From assembly GCA_032718475.1 (NCBI GenBank), contig JAUCBJ010006127.1, positions 1 through 48,603 of the forward strand: a DNA stretch of 48,603 nucleotides. Reading direction: 5' to 3'. Positions 23,475 to 33,335 of the stretch are shown here, piece by piece. This DNA is from Nemertoderma westbladi (Eukaryota; Xenacoelomorpha; Nemertodermatida; Nemertodermatidae). Position 1 is the first letter of the stretch. Every line of letters starts with the position of its first letter. The translations under genes were made by a program, and so were the position numbers. Under the pieces are notes generated by a model. The model was not told the DNA's origin. It worked only from the letters and a program-made list of their open reading frames with translations, and did not search any database.

Positions 23475-25238
23475 TTTAAAATTCTAATAAATTACAATTT
23501 TAAATGGTCCTCAAGGTGGTCTGACAATTAGTTTTTTGATAAAAATACATTTTTTCAAACGATAGGTATCCGGGCAGAAGACTATATTTCAAAATTTAAA
23601 GCAAAAACGAACAGTCAGACCCATTATCTGACCTACTATTGAATTATTTCGAGAAGTATCTGATCACGTGATGCTCGAATTCTCGCTCGCTCGATATAAA
23701 TCGATGTTATCCAACTATTATTATAATATAACAGTATAACAATACATTAATACGAAATATAAATCAAAACAGCCAGACAAACAAAATATAATTCGTTTTA
23801 GATGTTAAGTAATAGTTGGCCAAATAATAATTAAAATTAATTAAAAATGCCGCAATACGGCAAGTTTTGGTAAACAGATACATTTTTCAAACGATGTAAT
23901 AATGACAAAAATACGTCGTAATATAATACAACAACAGCCAGACACATATATTATTAGTTCGGATTAGTATAAGAAATTAATTAGGCCCCTAGTATAAAAA
24001 TCACAGCTGCTCATTGGCCCAGAGCCGATTGCCTGTATGATGAGGCCTACTCTACTATGCTAAGTTAAGTGGGGTATCACAATAAAAAAAATATTAAATT
24101 CGAATAGTACAGTACATATAAATTTATCCGAACAGTATAAGGCCTTAATGAACTACACAATTCTCTAGTGTGACCTTCATTTATGAACTGATCAACAGTA
24201 CTGGTATATAAATTTTGGTCGGTTATTGCACAACAATATTGATAGTTTTTGTAACATGTACATATATTTTTCAATGATATACGGTAATTAATACGGTGAT
24301 AATTTACTTAACTACTCTTAAGCTGAACTAGTTTTATTGTTATATTTTGAAAATTGTAATTTTTTATGTATTAATTACCGTATATCATTGAAAAATATAT
24401 GTACATGTTACAAAAACTATAAACTATATATAGTATTGATAAAGTATAATATAAAACTATAAAGTATTGTTGTGCAATAACCGACCAAAATTTATATACC
24501 AGTACTGTTGATCAGTTCATAAATGAAGGTCACACTAGAGAATTGTGTAGTTCATTAAGGCATTATATTGTTCGGATAAATTTACATGTAGTGTACTATT
24601 AGAATTTAATATTTTTTTTATTGTGATACCCCACTTAACTTAGCATAGTAGAGTAGGCCTCATCATACAGGCATTCGGCTCTGCCCTCTGGGCCAATGAG
24701 CAGCTGTTATTTTTATAGTAGGGGCCTAATTAATTTCTTATACTAATCCGAACTAATAATATATGTGTCTGGCTGTTGTTGTTTTATATTATGACGTATT
24801 TTTGTCATTATTACATCGTTGGAAAAATGTATCCGTTTACCAAAACTTTCCATATTGCGGCATTTTTAATTAATTTTAATTATTATTTGGCCTACTATTA
24901 CTTAATATCAAACACGAATTATATTTTGTTTGTCTGGCTGTTTTGATTTATATTTCGAATTAATGTATTGTTATACTGTTAGGCCTATATTATAATAATA
25001 GTTGGATAAAATCGATTTATATCGAGCGAGCGAGAATTCGAGCAGCACGTGATCAGATACTTACTCGAAATAATTCAATAGTAGGTCAGATAATGGGTCT
25101 GACTGTTAGTTTTTGCTTTAAATTTTGAAACATAATCTTCTGCCCGGATATCGTTTGAAAAAATGTATTTTTATCAAAAAACCAATTGTCAGACCACCTT
25201 GAGGACCATTTAAAATTTTAATTTATTAGAATTTTAAA
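23475..25238. repeat. 1.76-kb palindrome (arms about 0.82 and 0.87 kb, 73-bp loop)
   Basis: The left arm 23475-24294 and right arm 24368-25238 are inverted copies that look more than 90% alike by eye, separated by 73 bp. Matching landmarks include CTCGCTCGCTCGATATAAAT against its complement near 25020, CTACTCTACTATGCTAAG near 24048 against its complement near 24640, and GACCTTCATTTATGAACTGA near 24171 against its complement near 24518. The right arm has about 35 bp extra near 24425. No open frame of note. It fills much of CTTNBP2NL-like intron 1. Confidence 0.88.
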
Positions 25239-25755
25239 GTAAAGTATTTACTATACGCATTCGTTACCTAAATTATTCGGACTGACGAACCACTGACGAA
25301 GGCTTTAACGAATCTTAAATAACATTCCACCCCACGCACCTTTCAGCCTTTTACGAATGTTGCATGTGGCACTAATGCGTTACGCATGGGGATTTTTTAC
25401 TGGGTATAATTTGTTATAAATATTTGGACTGGAAATAAAAATTGTATAGGTAATCATGTACCGGTACTGAAATAGTTTACTAACATTGCCGAAGTTGTCA
25501 GTATACTGTCGGTTTGTGATTTTACCTGTCGGTTTGTGTCTTTTGTTGTCGGTGGTAGTCGGTCAGTCGGTGGTATGCGAAAGGTGTCGGTGGTTGTTGG
25601 TGGCGTATTTAGTCAAACCCTGCTGGCATGGCCTTACAATGTACAATCCCGGTTTACCGTTTACAGGTTTACCCTATTATATAATCTGATAATAGGCCTA
25701 CAAAACTCTGTGCTCCGACTGTCTGAAACTGCCAGGCTGTTTCGGGATCACTAAC

Positions 25756-25875
25756 CTTCAGAACTTTTATCACCACATTTCTTGCTTCAATTTCACCCTC
25801 CAAAATCGCCAACAAGTGAAGCAAATCTTGTCTGGAATGTTTACTAAGTCCCTGGTGACTATTGCTACAATTCAT
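25756..25875 (-). CDS. CTTNBP2NL: CTTNBP2NL-like exon 1 (start codon, N-terminal coiled coil)
   Basis: Residues 1-40. The ATG at 25875-25873 is followed by about 15 less conserved residues, then the family signature DLLHLLAILEGEIEARNVVI, which in human reads ELLTLFSILEGELEARDLVI. The exon ends in phase 0 with AAG followed by donor GTTAGT at 25755. This ATG is preferred because the distance to the conserved block is close to the human one (M plus about 8 residues before LLTLF). The upstream DNA at 25876-26450 is rich in degenerate CTGT, TAGGCCTA and GTACCGGTAC motifs; no TATA box is evident. Confidence 0.85.
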
Positions 25876-26689
25876 CTTACTGATGCAATTCCCATTAGAA
25901 CGCAGCTCAACATTGTTGATATGGATATATAAAGCTATCCAGTCTGCCAGTAGGCAGGTAGGCCTAATGCAGAAATGCCAGAATGGCTGTACAGCTGTAT
26001 GCAGGCATAATTGTGAAATGAGTAGGGCAGATCACAGGATCAGTTCAGTACTGCAGTTGCAGTAGGCTACTACTGTACTAGTACAAGTACCGGTACAGTA
26101 CATTACGGCTGAGCTGACGGTGTAGGCCTACTGTATTTCCTGATTTCCGGTACCGGTACTGCATTCCAGATTCCACACTGCCACACAGAAAGGTAGGCCT
26201 ACCCCTACTGCATTGCATACTGCATACTGCTGTCAGGCTGTACCGACAGACTGACAGACTATGGACCCTACAGACAGATTGACAGACAGGACTGAAGACC
26301 CTACTAGGTCATAGGTAGCCCTACCGCTGTCGTGCCGTACCAGGCTGCCAGGTCAAGTAGTTCAGTAGGTCTGTAGGTTACGGTCTGACGGTGCGTTACG
26401 CTGTTACGTCCTGCAGTCCAGGCCTGTTGCTTTAGGTCCGTGGTATCTTGCCTGCTGGCAGTCTTGGCCGGGAGCGGGAAGTGTCCATGATGCCAGGATT
26501 TTGTCTGGAGAAAAAATGAAAAAATTTTTTGTCTGGAGAAAAAATGTGGTAACGTAGTTAGGAGAATGTGGTTATCCGGCAGTGATTTTTTATGTCCTTT
26601 TATTTGACTTTTTTGTCCTCCTTTTTTTACGAATTGTGCATAATGACTTTTGTTGTCCTTTAATGACTTTTTATGTATGTATTTCTTCA
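25876..26689. other. Upstream region of the CTTNBP2NL-like gene
   Basis: It probably includes 5' UTR and promoter, but no TATA box or splice signal is convincing. The composition resembles 390-1330: CTGACAGAC, TAGGCCTAC and GTACCGGTAC motifs. A 33-nt direct repeat with TTTGTCTGGAGAAAAAAT(G) lies at 26500-26545. Confidence 0.4.
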
Positions 26690-26875
26690 AACTGTCAGAC
26701 TGATGATTTCTGGACTGTCAGACAGTTGATTTCAACATGCATATGCCAAAACATTCAAAATTTGTTGATTTCTAGTCTGTCGGACAGTTGGTTTCACTAT
26801 GCCTGTGCCAAAACATTCAAAATTCCATGATTTATAGACTATGAGATAGATTTCCATATGCGCCTGTGGTAAATG
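26690..26875. repeat. ~65-bp degenerate tandem repeat, 3 copies
   Basis: Three copies of a unit with GATTTCTGGACTGTCAGACA, a TTGATTTC stretch, and TGCCAAAACATTCAAAATT. The third is more diverged. Confidence 0.7.
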
Positions 26876-26969
26876 ACTCTAAATTTAATAGTTTGTGGTT
26901 GGGGCGTTTTCGATAATCGATTACCAAATGACGTAGCAAAACACTCATTTTATAGCCGAAAACAAATTA

Positions 26970-27628
26970 CCAATTGATGGAAAGGAGTAGGTTAAGGCCA
27001 GATTTTCTAACCAAAACAATAAACAGTCACTTTACCAAATGAAGGAAAGGAGCAGGTTACAGAGGCTAGCCTTTCTAACCAAAACAATAAACGGTCACTT
27101 TACCAAATCAAGGAAAAGAGCAGGTTACAGAGGCGGGATTTTCTAACTAAAACAATAACAATCACTTTACCAAATAAAGGATAGGAGCAGGTTACATAGA
27201 TGGTCTTTTCTAACCAAAACAATAAACGATAGCATTATCAATTGAGAGAAAGGAGCAGGTTACAGAGGCGGGATTTCCTAACCAAAACAATAAACGATCA
27301 CTTAACTAATTGAGGGAAAGGAGCAGGTTACAGAGGCGGGATTTTCTAACCAAAACAATAAGCGATCACTTAACTAATTGAGGGAAAGGAGCAGGTTACA
27401 GAGGCGAGATTTTCTAACCAAAACAATAAACGATCATTTAACTAATTGAGGGAAAGGGGCAGGTTACAGAGGCGGGATTTTCTAACCAAAACAATAAACA
27501 GTCACTTTACAAAATTAAGGAAAGGGCAGGTTACAGAGGCGGGCCTTTCTAACCAAAACAATAAACGGTCACTTTACCAAATCAGGGAAAGGAGAAGGTT
27601 ACAGAGGCGGGATTTCCTAACCAAAACA
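26970..27628. repeat. 67-68-bp tandem repeat, about 10 copies
   Basis: Unit containing GAAAGGAGCAGGTTACAGAG, GCGGGATTTTCTAACC and AAAACAATAAACGATCAC. The AAAACAATAA start recurs at 27013, 27081, 27149, 27216, 27283 and onward. The arginine-rich plus frame at 27446 is a by-product. Confidence 0.88.
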
Positions 27629-27798
27629 TTCGGTCAGCCGGTAGGCCTACCATTACCGTATTTAAATGGTAGGCCACACAGTAGGCCTACAGCAGTACCG
27701 GTGCCGCTACCGGTACAAAAATACCTAAAATACCTGCTTTATACCTACATCTGTCTGTACATACAATACAGCAATACTGCAAAATAGTGCTCAATATA

Positions 27799-27996
27799 CT
27801 AATACCGGAACTGATAGCTTGAGAGAACAGCAGTAGAGAAACCGGTAGCATGGAACCTAACGGTAAATTTCTGGAGGACATAAAAAGTAAAAAAAAACTA
27901 ATACCGGTACTGACAGCCTGAGAGAACAGCAGTAGAGAAACCGGTAGCATGGAACCTAACGGTAAAGTTATGGAGGACATAATAAGTAAAAAAAAG
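27799..27996. repeat. 99-bp direct duplication
   Basis: Two adjacent, almost identical copies start CTAATACCGG and contain GAGAACAGCAGTAGAGAAAC and GGTAGCATGGAACCTAACGG, ending in an A-run of 7-9. Confidence 0.88.
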
Positions 27997-28108
27997 GACA
28001 TCATGAGTGATTTAAACGGACAATAAAATTTATTAATATTTATTATTAAAAATTATATTAACGATAAAAAACAACAATATTATTACTTGTCAAATTAATT
28101 ATCACACC

Positions 28109-28244
28109 TTATTCAAACCGAGCACCCTTGATGAAAGACAATTCGCAACTAATATCATGCAAGATCGCGGTCGCATTTTCGGCGCTTGAAGCGTCACTTT
28201 CATGTTCTACACTCAGAGATATGTATGGACCCGAGTCGTGTGTA
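28109..28244 (-). CDS. Unrecognised membrane protein, terminal exon (acidic tail)
   Basis: It starts after acceptor ATTATACTGTAG at 28245 and ends at TAA (28111-28109). One base completes a Ser codon from the previous exon, then 44 codons follow: an acidic, Ser-rich tail containing SVEHESDASSAENATAILHD and ending SFIKGARFE. The composition is that of a cytosolic tail. The intron to the previous exon is 2034 nt and holds the LINE insertion at 29387-29735 plus degenerate repeats. A 93-codon plus-strand frame over the same bases is judged to be its shadow. Confidence 0.5.
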
Positions 28245-28480
28245 CTACAGTATAATTATCGCCTGTTGTGTCTTGACCAACATAGGTGTGAAGCGATAGC
28301 CCCCAACAAGCAACAACCTCATGATGATGTTTTGGTTTCAGCTGCTGAGTATGTACCTAGGTCGAGAGGATGGAAAGCTCATTCGCAAAATATTACTCAC
28401 AATACATAGAATAAATCAACATAAATCAAACTTACATTGTAAAATTATTCATTATAGTACTGTATTCAAAATAAATTAAC

Positions 28481-28753
28481 AAGTATGAGGAGTTCCTGGA
28501 ATTGATAAAATTACACAAAAATACTCATCCTTCAAAGACTTTGGTATAACCATGAAACCATTCTATGCTTTTTTGGTTTGTTGAATTCATTATTAGTAAT
28601 CGAAAGTAAGATTAGAAGCAACATTTTCATTTTTTTATCAATATATACTAAAAGAGCACCAAAAGTGCAAGAAGCACTTTTTTCAAACGTAGTAAATTGG
28701 TCATACAGTTTGGCTACTGAGGTTTTAGAATGTGTTGATTTCATTGGGAAGGT
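28481..28753 (+). repeat. Dispersed repeat, copy A
   Basis: It matches the complement of 31177-31497: TATGAGGAGTTCCTGG, CTTTGGTATA, ATTATTAGTAATCGAAAG, CTAAAAGAGCACCAAAA, AGTTTGGCTACTGAGGTTTT. It carries no gene; overlapping frames of 70-72 codons are chance. Confidence 0.75.
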
Positions 28754-28954
28754 TTATTCCTCTACATCAAACATATCGAAGAGTTGTGTAATATAACAAC
28801 ATAGACAGACATATTGTTATATTAGTTATTAGTCAGTTATTTGTGCCCCTGGAGCGCGAAAAAAACAAGTAGTGGAAATATGATAATGAAAAATCACCAC
28901 GAAAACAAACTGACAAATTGATTTTATGACCATGTGTTTTTTTTTTTGGCTTTT

Positions 28955-29255
28955 TTGGATACGTGTCAATGTGCGGCACGAAAAATACTTCATAATGAAA
29001 AATCATTACCAAATCAACCTGATTTTTAACATTTGGGGTTTTTTGGGATGCTGATCACGAATATGACACTGAAAAATATCGTACCTTGTTGATTGCGGCT
29101 TTTTTTAGATACTGTACGTGTCAATGTGTGGCACGAAAAATACAAATGGCACAAATATCATAATGAAAAATCATTACCAAATCAACCTGATTTTATAACA
29201 TTTGGGATTTTTTGGGATGCCGATCTCGAATATGACACTCATAAATATCGTATTA
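28955..29255. repeat. ~150-bp tandem duplication
   Basis: Two copies (28958-29082 and 29107-29253) share ACGTGTCAATGTG, GGCACGAAAAATAC, TAATGAAAAATCATTACC, AAATCAACCTGATTTT and TTTTTTGGGATGC. Related, more diverged units continue at 29740-30110 around the LINE insertion. Confidence 0.75.
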
Positions 29256-29386
29256 TCCATCCAACCAAATTTGATTTTTTCTCTTTGAAATTTTAGGCTA
29301 CTTGCATTTTTCGTCCCACCAGACAAACACGAAAAACGATAGTTGCATTACCACGAATTATTTTTAATGAGTTGTAACGTGATTAG

Positions 29387-29735
29387 ATGACGAATTGATT
29401 GTTGCTACACAACACTACTAAGGGCAGACTAACACATGACAAACGACAAGCTTTATGGTACAATACCACCTGTATCAACCACCCTCCGTCAACGCAGATT
29501 AAGATTCAGTGGGCACTGCTGGCGAAGTAAAGACGAGGTCATACCAGATCTACTTCTCTGGCAACCAACTCATGGAAAGCGTAGTCGTGGACGACCGGCC
29601 ATAACATAAATAGATCAACTTGAAAGGGATACTGATCTTGGGAGAAATGAAATTGCGACAACTATGGAGAATCGGGAAGCCTGGAAGGATCTCATTTCCA
29701 CTGTCCGAGTTCGCTCGACCTAGTAGTAGTAGTAT
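29387..29735 (+). mobile_element. 5'-truncated LINE copy with target-site duplication
   Basis: This 349-bp fragment matches the 3' end of the element at 21110-21670 (shared TACCACCTGTATCAACCACC and the same terminal CGCTCGACC plus TAG repeats), with a small deletion near its start. It is flanked by a 9-bp direct repeat CGTGATTAG (29378-29386 and 29736-29744), as expected of a target-site duplication. It sits in the long intron of the unrecognised minus-strand gene. Confidence 0.8.
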
Positions 29736-30278
29736 CGTGATTAGTGACCTTGAAAAACAGTATATTGTCAGAATTACCAAACCAAAGGCAAAATTTAACA
29801 GTTTCAAATTTTTGCTACTTGTACTTTTCGTTTTGGAGCACCAAAATGGCACCAAAATTGGTTTTTGTACATACCAGAAATATTTATAACTACTTTCATC
29901 ACGATCAGCTACCTCGAAAACCCGTATAAGTTTAGAATTATCAAACCAAACACAAAATGTTTAGTTTGAAAATTTTTTACTTGTACTTTTCGTCCTGGGG
30001 GGCCAAAATCAGAAAATAGCACCAAAAATGATTGATGCATTGCCAGAAAATTAAAATTTGCCAGAAAGTTTGACATGTTTTATCGTAATTAGCGTCCTCG
30101 AAATCCCTTATACCATCAAAATTGAAATTTTTGAGCAAAGATCTACAACATTTCTAAAGTAACCCCCCCCCCCCCCCCCCCCACTGGCCAATTAATTACT
30201 GTAGTAATATAGCCCGTATAGCCCGAGCCAGATAGCAGATAGTGTTAAACGTCAGCATATATATTATGTATCAATTAC

Positions 30279-30470
30279 CTTTGTCTATTAAATCCAAGAT
30301 ACATAGTAAGAACGAACACTGTTAAGGTGGCCACGCATATTGTCTTATTTGAGATCCTCCGAAAGGGCAGATTGGGGTCCCGCTGGTTTAGGCAGAAGAA
30401 TAAACCTAGCATGATGATTCTTAAAGAATAACCGGGCCCTCCAATCCCAAGTCGAGCAGTAGCTTCATCT
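30279..30470 (-). CDS. Unrecognised membrane protein, transmembrane exon
   Basis: A 192-nt exon between acceptor CTAATCTAG and donor AGGTAATT, phase 2 to phase 2. It encodes 63 full codons: a short acidic start (DEATARLGIGGPGYS), a hydrophobic stretch LRIIMLGLFFCL, a polar basic loop NQRDPNLPFRRISNK, and a clear membrane segment TICVATLTVFVLTMYLGF. The Gly-rich turn and RDPNLPFRR loop look like conserved features of a real family, but I cannot name it. Flanking intron sequence has stops in this frame on both sides, so the splice sites delimit the open segment. Confidence 0.58.
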
Positions 30471-30544
30471 CTAGATTAGATAAATAACTAATTTTATTAT
30501 CCTTCATGAATTTCGATAGACGATGGACGGTACATTCTTTTTAC

Positions 30545-30616
30545 TGGCGGTCTCCGAGGAATTTGAAGCATTTATAGCACAATGAAGTCGGAACAGATTC
30601 CGGCATTCCGGGTTTA
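30545..30616 (-). CDS. Unrecognised membrane protein, internal exon
   Basis: A 72-nt exon starting after ATATATTCAG and ending at donor GTAAAAAG. It begins and ends in phase 2 and encodes KPGMPESVPTSLCYKCFKFL plus GDR, then Gln is completed across the junction with the next exon. The intron to the next exon is 74 nt. The Cys pair in LCYKCFKF just before a charged stretch resembles a membrane-proximal cytosolic segment. The exon is supported by phase agreement with the next one rather than by homology. Confidence 0.5.
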
Positions 30617-31176
30617 CTGAATATATCGCACGTCGAAATGTACAAATGTTAGTGGTAGGCACTGGTGTCATTTGATCTATAAAAAAGCCATGACAAGTCG
30701 AACTACTGTAAGTGCCACTCTGTAGACCGAGCGAGCGAGCGAGCGAGCGTCATCTATACACACAGCACTTTCCAACTGAACTACTGTATAACTGCTACGG
30801 CCTCCCCTCCATACAGTACAGATTCAGATACTATGTCCAGATTAAATTAGGCCCCTGTGCCCGTGGCTGCCAGCCCGTGTAGAGAGAGGTGATAATAAAT
30901 AGTCAAATAAATACAGGTAATCAGGTAATGTAATAATGATAAGGCATTATTGATGCCTAACACCAGAACACAGTAAGAGCATAATGCAGACAGCACTATC
31001 AGCAGTAATGTAATGCCTAACGCAGTAGTGCAGTGCAATGCAAATACCCCATACTGAATAATTCACTACATTACCGCACCAGTACCAGAGTACTGAAATA
31101 GAAGTGCACTGGTTGGCACTTAGAATTTTCGACTGAAACATCGGCCATTTTTGAAAATACCACAATTTTATAAACC

Positions 31177-31497
31177 TTGCCAATGAAATCGCACATTATA
31201 AAACCTCAGTAGCCAAACTATACGGTCAAATTACTACTTTTGGCTATTTGAAAATTTCGAGCTAGTTGTAATTTTGGTGCTCTTTTAGTGTCTATTATAA
31301 AATAAACAATGTAGATTTTATTCTAATTTCGCTTTCGATTACTAATAATTAATTCGACTAACCTTAAAAGCATAATATGGTTTAATGGTTACAGTATACC
31401 AAAGTCTTGAAGGGTGATGCTTGTATTTGGAGTAATTTTATTAATTCCGAAAAGTGCTGATATGGTATGGGTGCCAGGAACTCCTCATATCTCGAAA
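31177..31497 (-). repeat. Dispersed repeat, copy B (inverted)
   Basis: Inverted partner of 28481-28753, about 2.4 kb away. It lies between the candidate upstream exons and the linked exons of the unrecognised gene. Ends are not sharply defined and no target duplication was found. Confidence 0.75.
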
Positions 31498-31586
31498 CTA
31501 CTGGAGCTATAAAATTTTTATTTGTCTCATCTGAAAGAGGAGATAATTTTAGTTAGGGACAAGTACTTTCGACGCGCTAGACCTAC

Positions 31587-31692
31587 TGTATTGTTTCAGG
31601 GGTTGTATCTATAAGATAAATAACTGGCCCACTAAATTTTGGGGCTTTGCAGCAGCTTGGCGGGTCGTATCTATAGTAGCTCATGACTGTAG
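31587..31692 (-). CDS. Candidate exon, possibly first coding exon
   Basis: On the minus strand an ATG near 31686 opens MSYYRYDPPSCCKAPKFSGP and continues to a donor GTAGGT at 31586, phase 2, which fits the acceptor phase of the exon at 30616. It could be a start exon of a shorter transcript, or chance. The alternative frame over part of the same DNA (31633-31670) would link the 31716 donor in phase 0. The two readings exclude each other; transcript evidence would decide. Confidence 0.25.
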
Positions 31693-31715
31693 GCCTACTA
31701 TTAATTATTACTTAC

Positions 31716-31841
31716 ATCTGAAACAAGTGACGTGTCGATTAGAACGGGATCAGTTTCGCTATTCTCCCGATCTGTGTGGCAAACGAGGCTGTCGTAAGAA
31801 CCAGAAATACCAATAGCTATCTCCGACAGTAAAATCTCTTC
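31716..31841 (-). CDS. Candidate upstream exon (acidic segment)
   Basis: An open minus-strand segment flanked by acceptor TTTATAATAG and a consensus donor GTAAGT at 31715-31710. The single frame open to the donor reads EILLSEIAIGISGSYDSLVC followed by a polar acidic stretch ending DTSLVSD; the upstream bases have stops in frame and no Met, so it would be an internal exon. Its donor is phase 0, while the linked exons downstream need phase 2, so a short intermediate exon is required. Possible link: a 38-nt exon at 31633-31670. Confidence 0.35.
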
Positions 31842-32284
31842 TATTATAAATTACGCCAATGTGGTGATGGGATTCGGTGGTTCACGTCCCCCAGTGCCTC
31901 CTACTCTCTATCAAACGCAGCCTTCCGTTTTTATGGCTAAGAGGCACATATCGTTAAAAGATTTTCGGACATCACTCCATGATCTGTCAACAGATACCGA
32001 ATGGCAGTTCAGCCATAGAGCTACAGTATCTCATGCCATTTGGTCTACTTTTTCACATTTATGTCTATCGACTGCGCCTCATTTTGAAAAATTACTTTAC
32101 TCTCGTTGTATTTTTCAATGTTCAAAACGCTTTAATTTCGTAATTTTTGTGCACAGAATCAGTCGAATCAGTGAGGCAACTATTGGGGTGCGTGGTGTTA
32201 AACTGTATATCGCTCACGATTACCGCTATGCGTTCTTTAGGCAATGCAATCCATCACTCAGACACTAGCCAATGATATACTCTG

Positions 32285-32297
32285 GTTGCGTAGCAAC
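32285..32297. promoter_or_regulatory. X-box-like motif GTTGCGTAGCAAC
   Basis: Two half-sites GTTGC and GCAAC with a 3-bp spacer match the pattern bound by RFX factors. It lies about 450 bp upstream (in the minus sense) of the candidate exon at 31841, next to a CCAAT (32269-32274 area). It could be a promoter element of the unrecognised gene; a single 13-bp match can be chance. Confidence 0.25.
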
Positions 32298-33024
32298 ATC
32301 CAAATATTTGTATCGTACAGTATACTGTAAATACAATTTTCGTCATCGCAAAAACGGAGAACGTTTTAACTAATCTTACGTTAAGTCAATTTACGTTATC
32401 GTAGCTACGACAACCTTTACGACAATATTGTGAAACGATGTTTTTCACTTGACTTTCTTACACCAAGAACATGATACTTACGACAAGGTTTTCCACATTA
32501 CCTTAAATTATCTTTATGAAAATGTACTACTGTCTTCTAGTCTTACAGTACTGTACTGTTTACAAACAACAGTACAGACGGTTTATTGACATCTATCTCC
32601 GGCTACCGGTAACTCCTATTTACATATTGTAGTCAAGGTCTACTGCTTCAGCCCTATTGTAGCCTACTATACACCCTGTCAGCCTGTTTGTACCTGTCCT
32701 AATTCGGTACCGGTCCCGGTCCCGGTATAAACAATTTAGTTTCATTTTGGTAATGTGTATGCTGTAAAATTAGTTAAAAAAAAGTAAAAACTTAATGAAA
32801 GAAATAGTCCTTTCTTTCAAAAATTTTTTTCTTTTTTTAACTAATTTCTGGAAAATTAGTGAAACAATGTTATAATAAATAAAACTATTAATACTAATAT
32901 ATTAAATTAATATTAAGTTTTATACGGTGGGTGATTTAGGCCACATTTAATTTATTTTTTTGTGAAGGGGATTAAGAAAAAATAAAGTAAATTACGGTGT
33001 TCAGGGGATTAAGAAAACAGAAAC
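32298..33024. other. AT-rich sequence without recognisable gene
   Basis: Contains CCGGTACCGG/CCCGGTCCCGGT clusters near 32700 and A/T runs. Nothing coding on either strand. Confidence 0.5.
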
Positions 33025-33335
33025 AAAATAAACTAAATTAAGTAAATTCTCATTGGTTGAAAAAATAAATAAACAAATTTATGTAAATTCTGATTGGTTA
33101 AAAAAAAAATAAACTAAATTAAGGAGGTTTCTGATTGGTTGAAAAAAAATAAACTAAATTAAGTAAATTCTGATTGGTTGAAAAAATAAGTAAACTAAAT
33201 TAAGTACTTTTCTGATTGGTTGAAAAAATATATAAACGAAATTAAGCAGGTTTCTGATTGGTTGAAAAAATAAATAAACTAAATTAAGCAGGTTTCTGAT
33301 TGGTACAGAGTAGAAATAATAAATAAACGAAATTA
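33025..33335. repeat. ~41-bp tandem repeat with CCAAT-box core, about 7 copies
   Basis: Unit TCTGATTGGTTGAAAAAATA continuing AATAAACTAAATTAAGTA. Each unit carries ATTGGTTG, the complement of CAACCAAT. Units differ mainly in A-run length. Confidence 0.85.

Larger units (their letters stand above)
6144..25875 (-). other. CTTNBP2NL: CTTNBP2NL-like gene, coding span (5 exons)
   Basis: Five minus-strand exons join in order with matching phases (0,0,0,1) to give about 545 residues against roughly 640 in human CTTNBP2NL. Family members are coiled-coil proteins that bind the STRIPAK phosphatase complex (striatin/PP2A), cortactin and actin structures, and act in the cytoplasm at the cortex and stress fibres. 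The order of conserved blocks matches the family: ILEGEIEARNVVIKVLK, RYGRMF..ALHRD, KHAQDQAQGDDVTYLLEKDR, then DFDTEREQLKALVRRE. No ankyrin repeats follow, so it resembles the NL (short) form rather than vertebrate CTTNBP2. Introns are 3832, 4312, 3880 and 6071 nt and are loaded with repeats. A TTTATT on the plus strand at 5668-5673 (AATAAA on minus) is a possible polyadenylation signal. 5' UTR exons are not identified. Confidence 0.88.
28109..31716 (-). other. Unrecognised membrane-protein gene, 3' part
   Basis: Three minus-strand exons (30545-30616, 30279-30470, 28109-28244) join with phase 2 at each junction and keep one open frame to a TAA at 28109-28111. They encode about 131 residues including one or two hydrophobic segments and an acidic Ser-rich C-terminal tail. 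Two further open segments upstream (31587-31692 and 31716-31841) may belong to the same gene, but their junctions are not unambiguous. I do not recognise the family. A multi-pass membrane protein with a cytosolic tail is the natural inference. A dispersed repeat (31177-31497) sits between the upstream candidates and the three linked exons. Confidence 0.5.

Noticed and set aside
28128-28409. A 93-codon plus-strand frame beginning MMKDNSQLIS
   Set aside because: It overlaps the minus-strand terminal exon at 28109-28244, which has splice signals and phase agreement; the plus frame looks like its shadow.
31861-32268. A 135-codon plus-strand frame beginning MVMGFGGSRPPVPPTLY
   Set aside because: No recognisable domain, no codon or splice support. 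The minus strand here is more likely the 5' region of the unrecognised gene. It remains a weak possibility.
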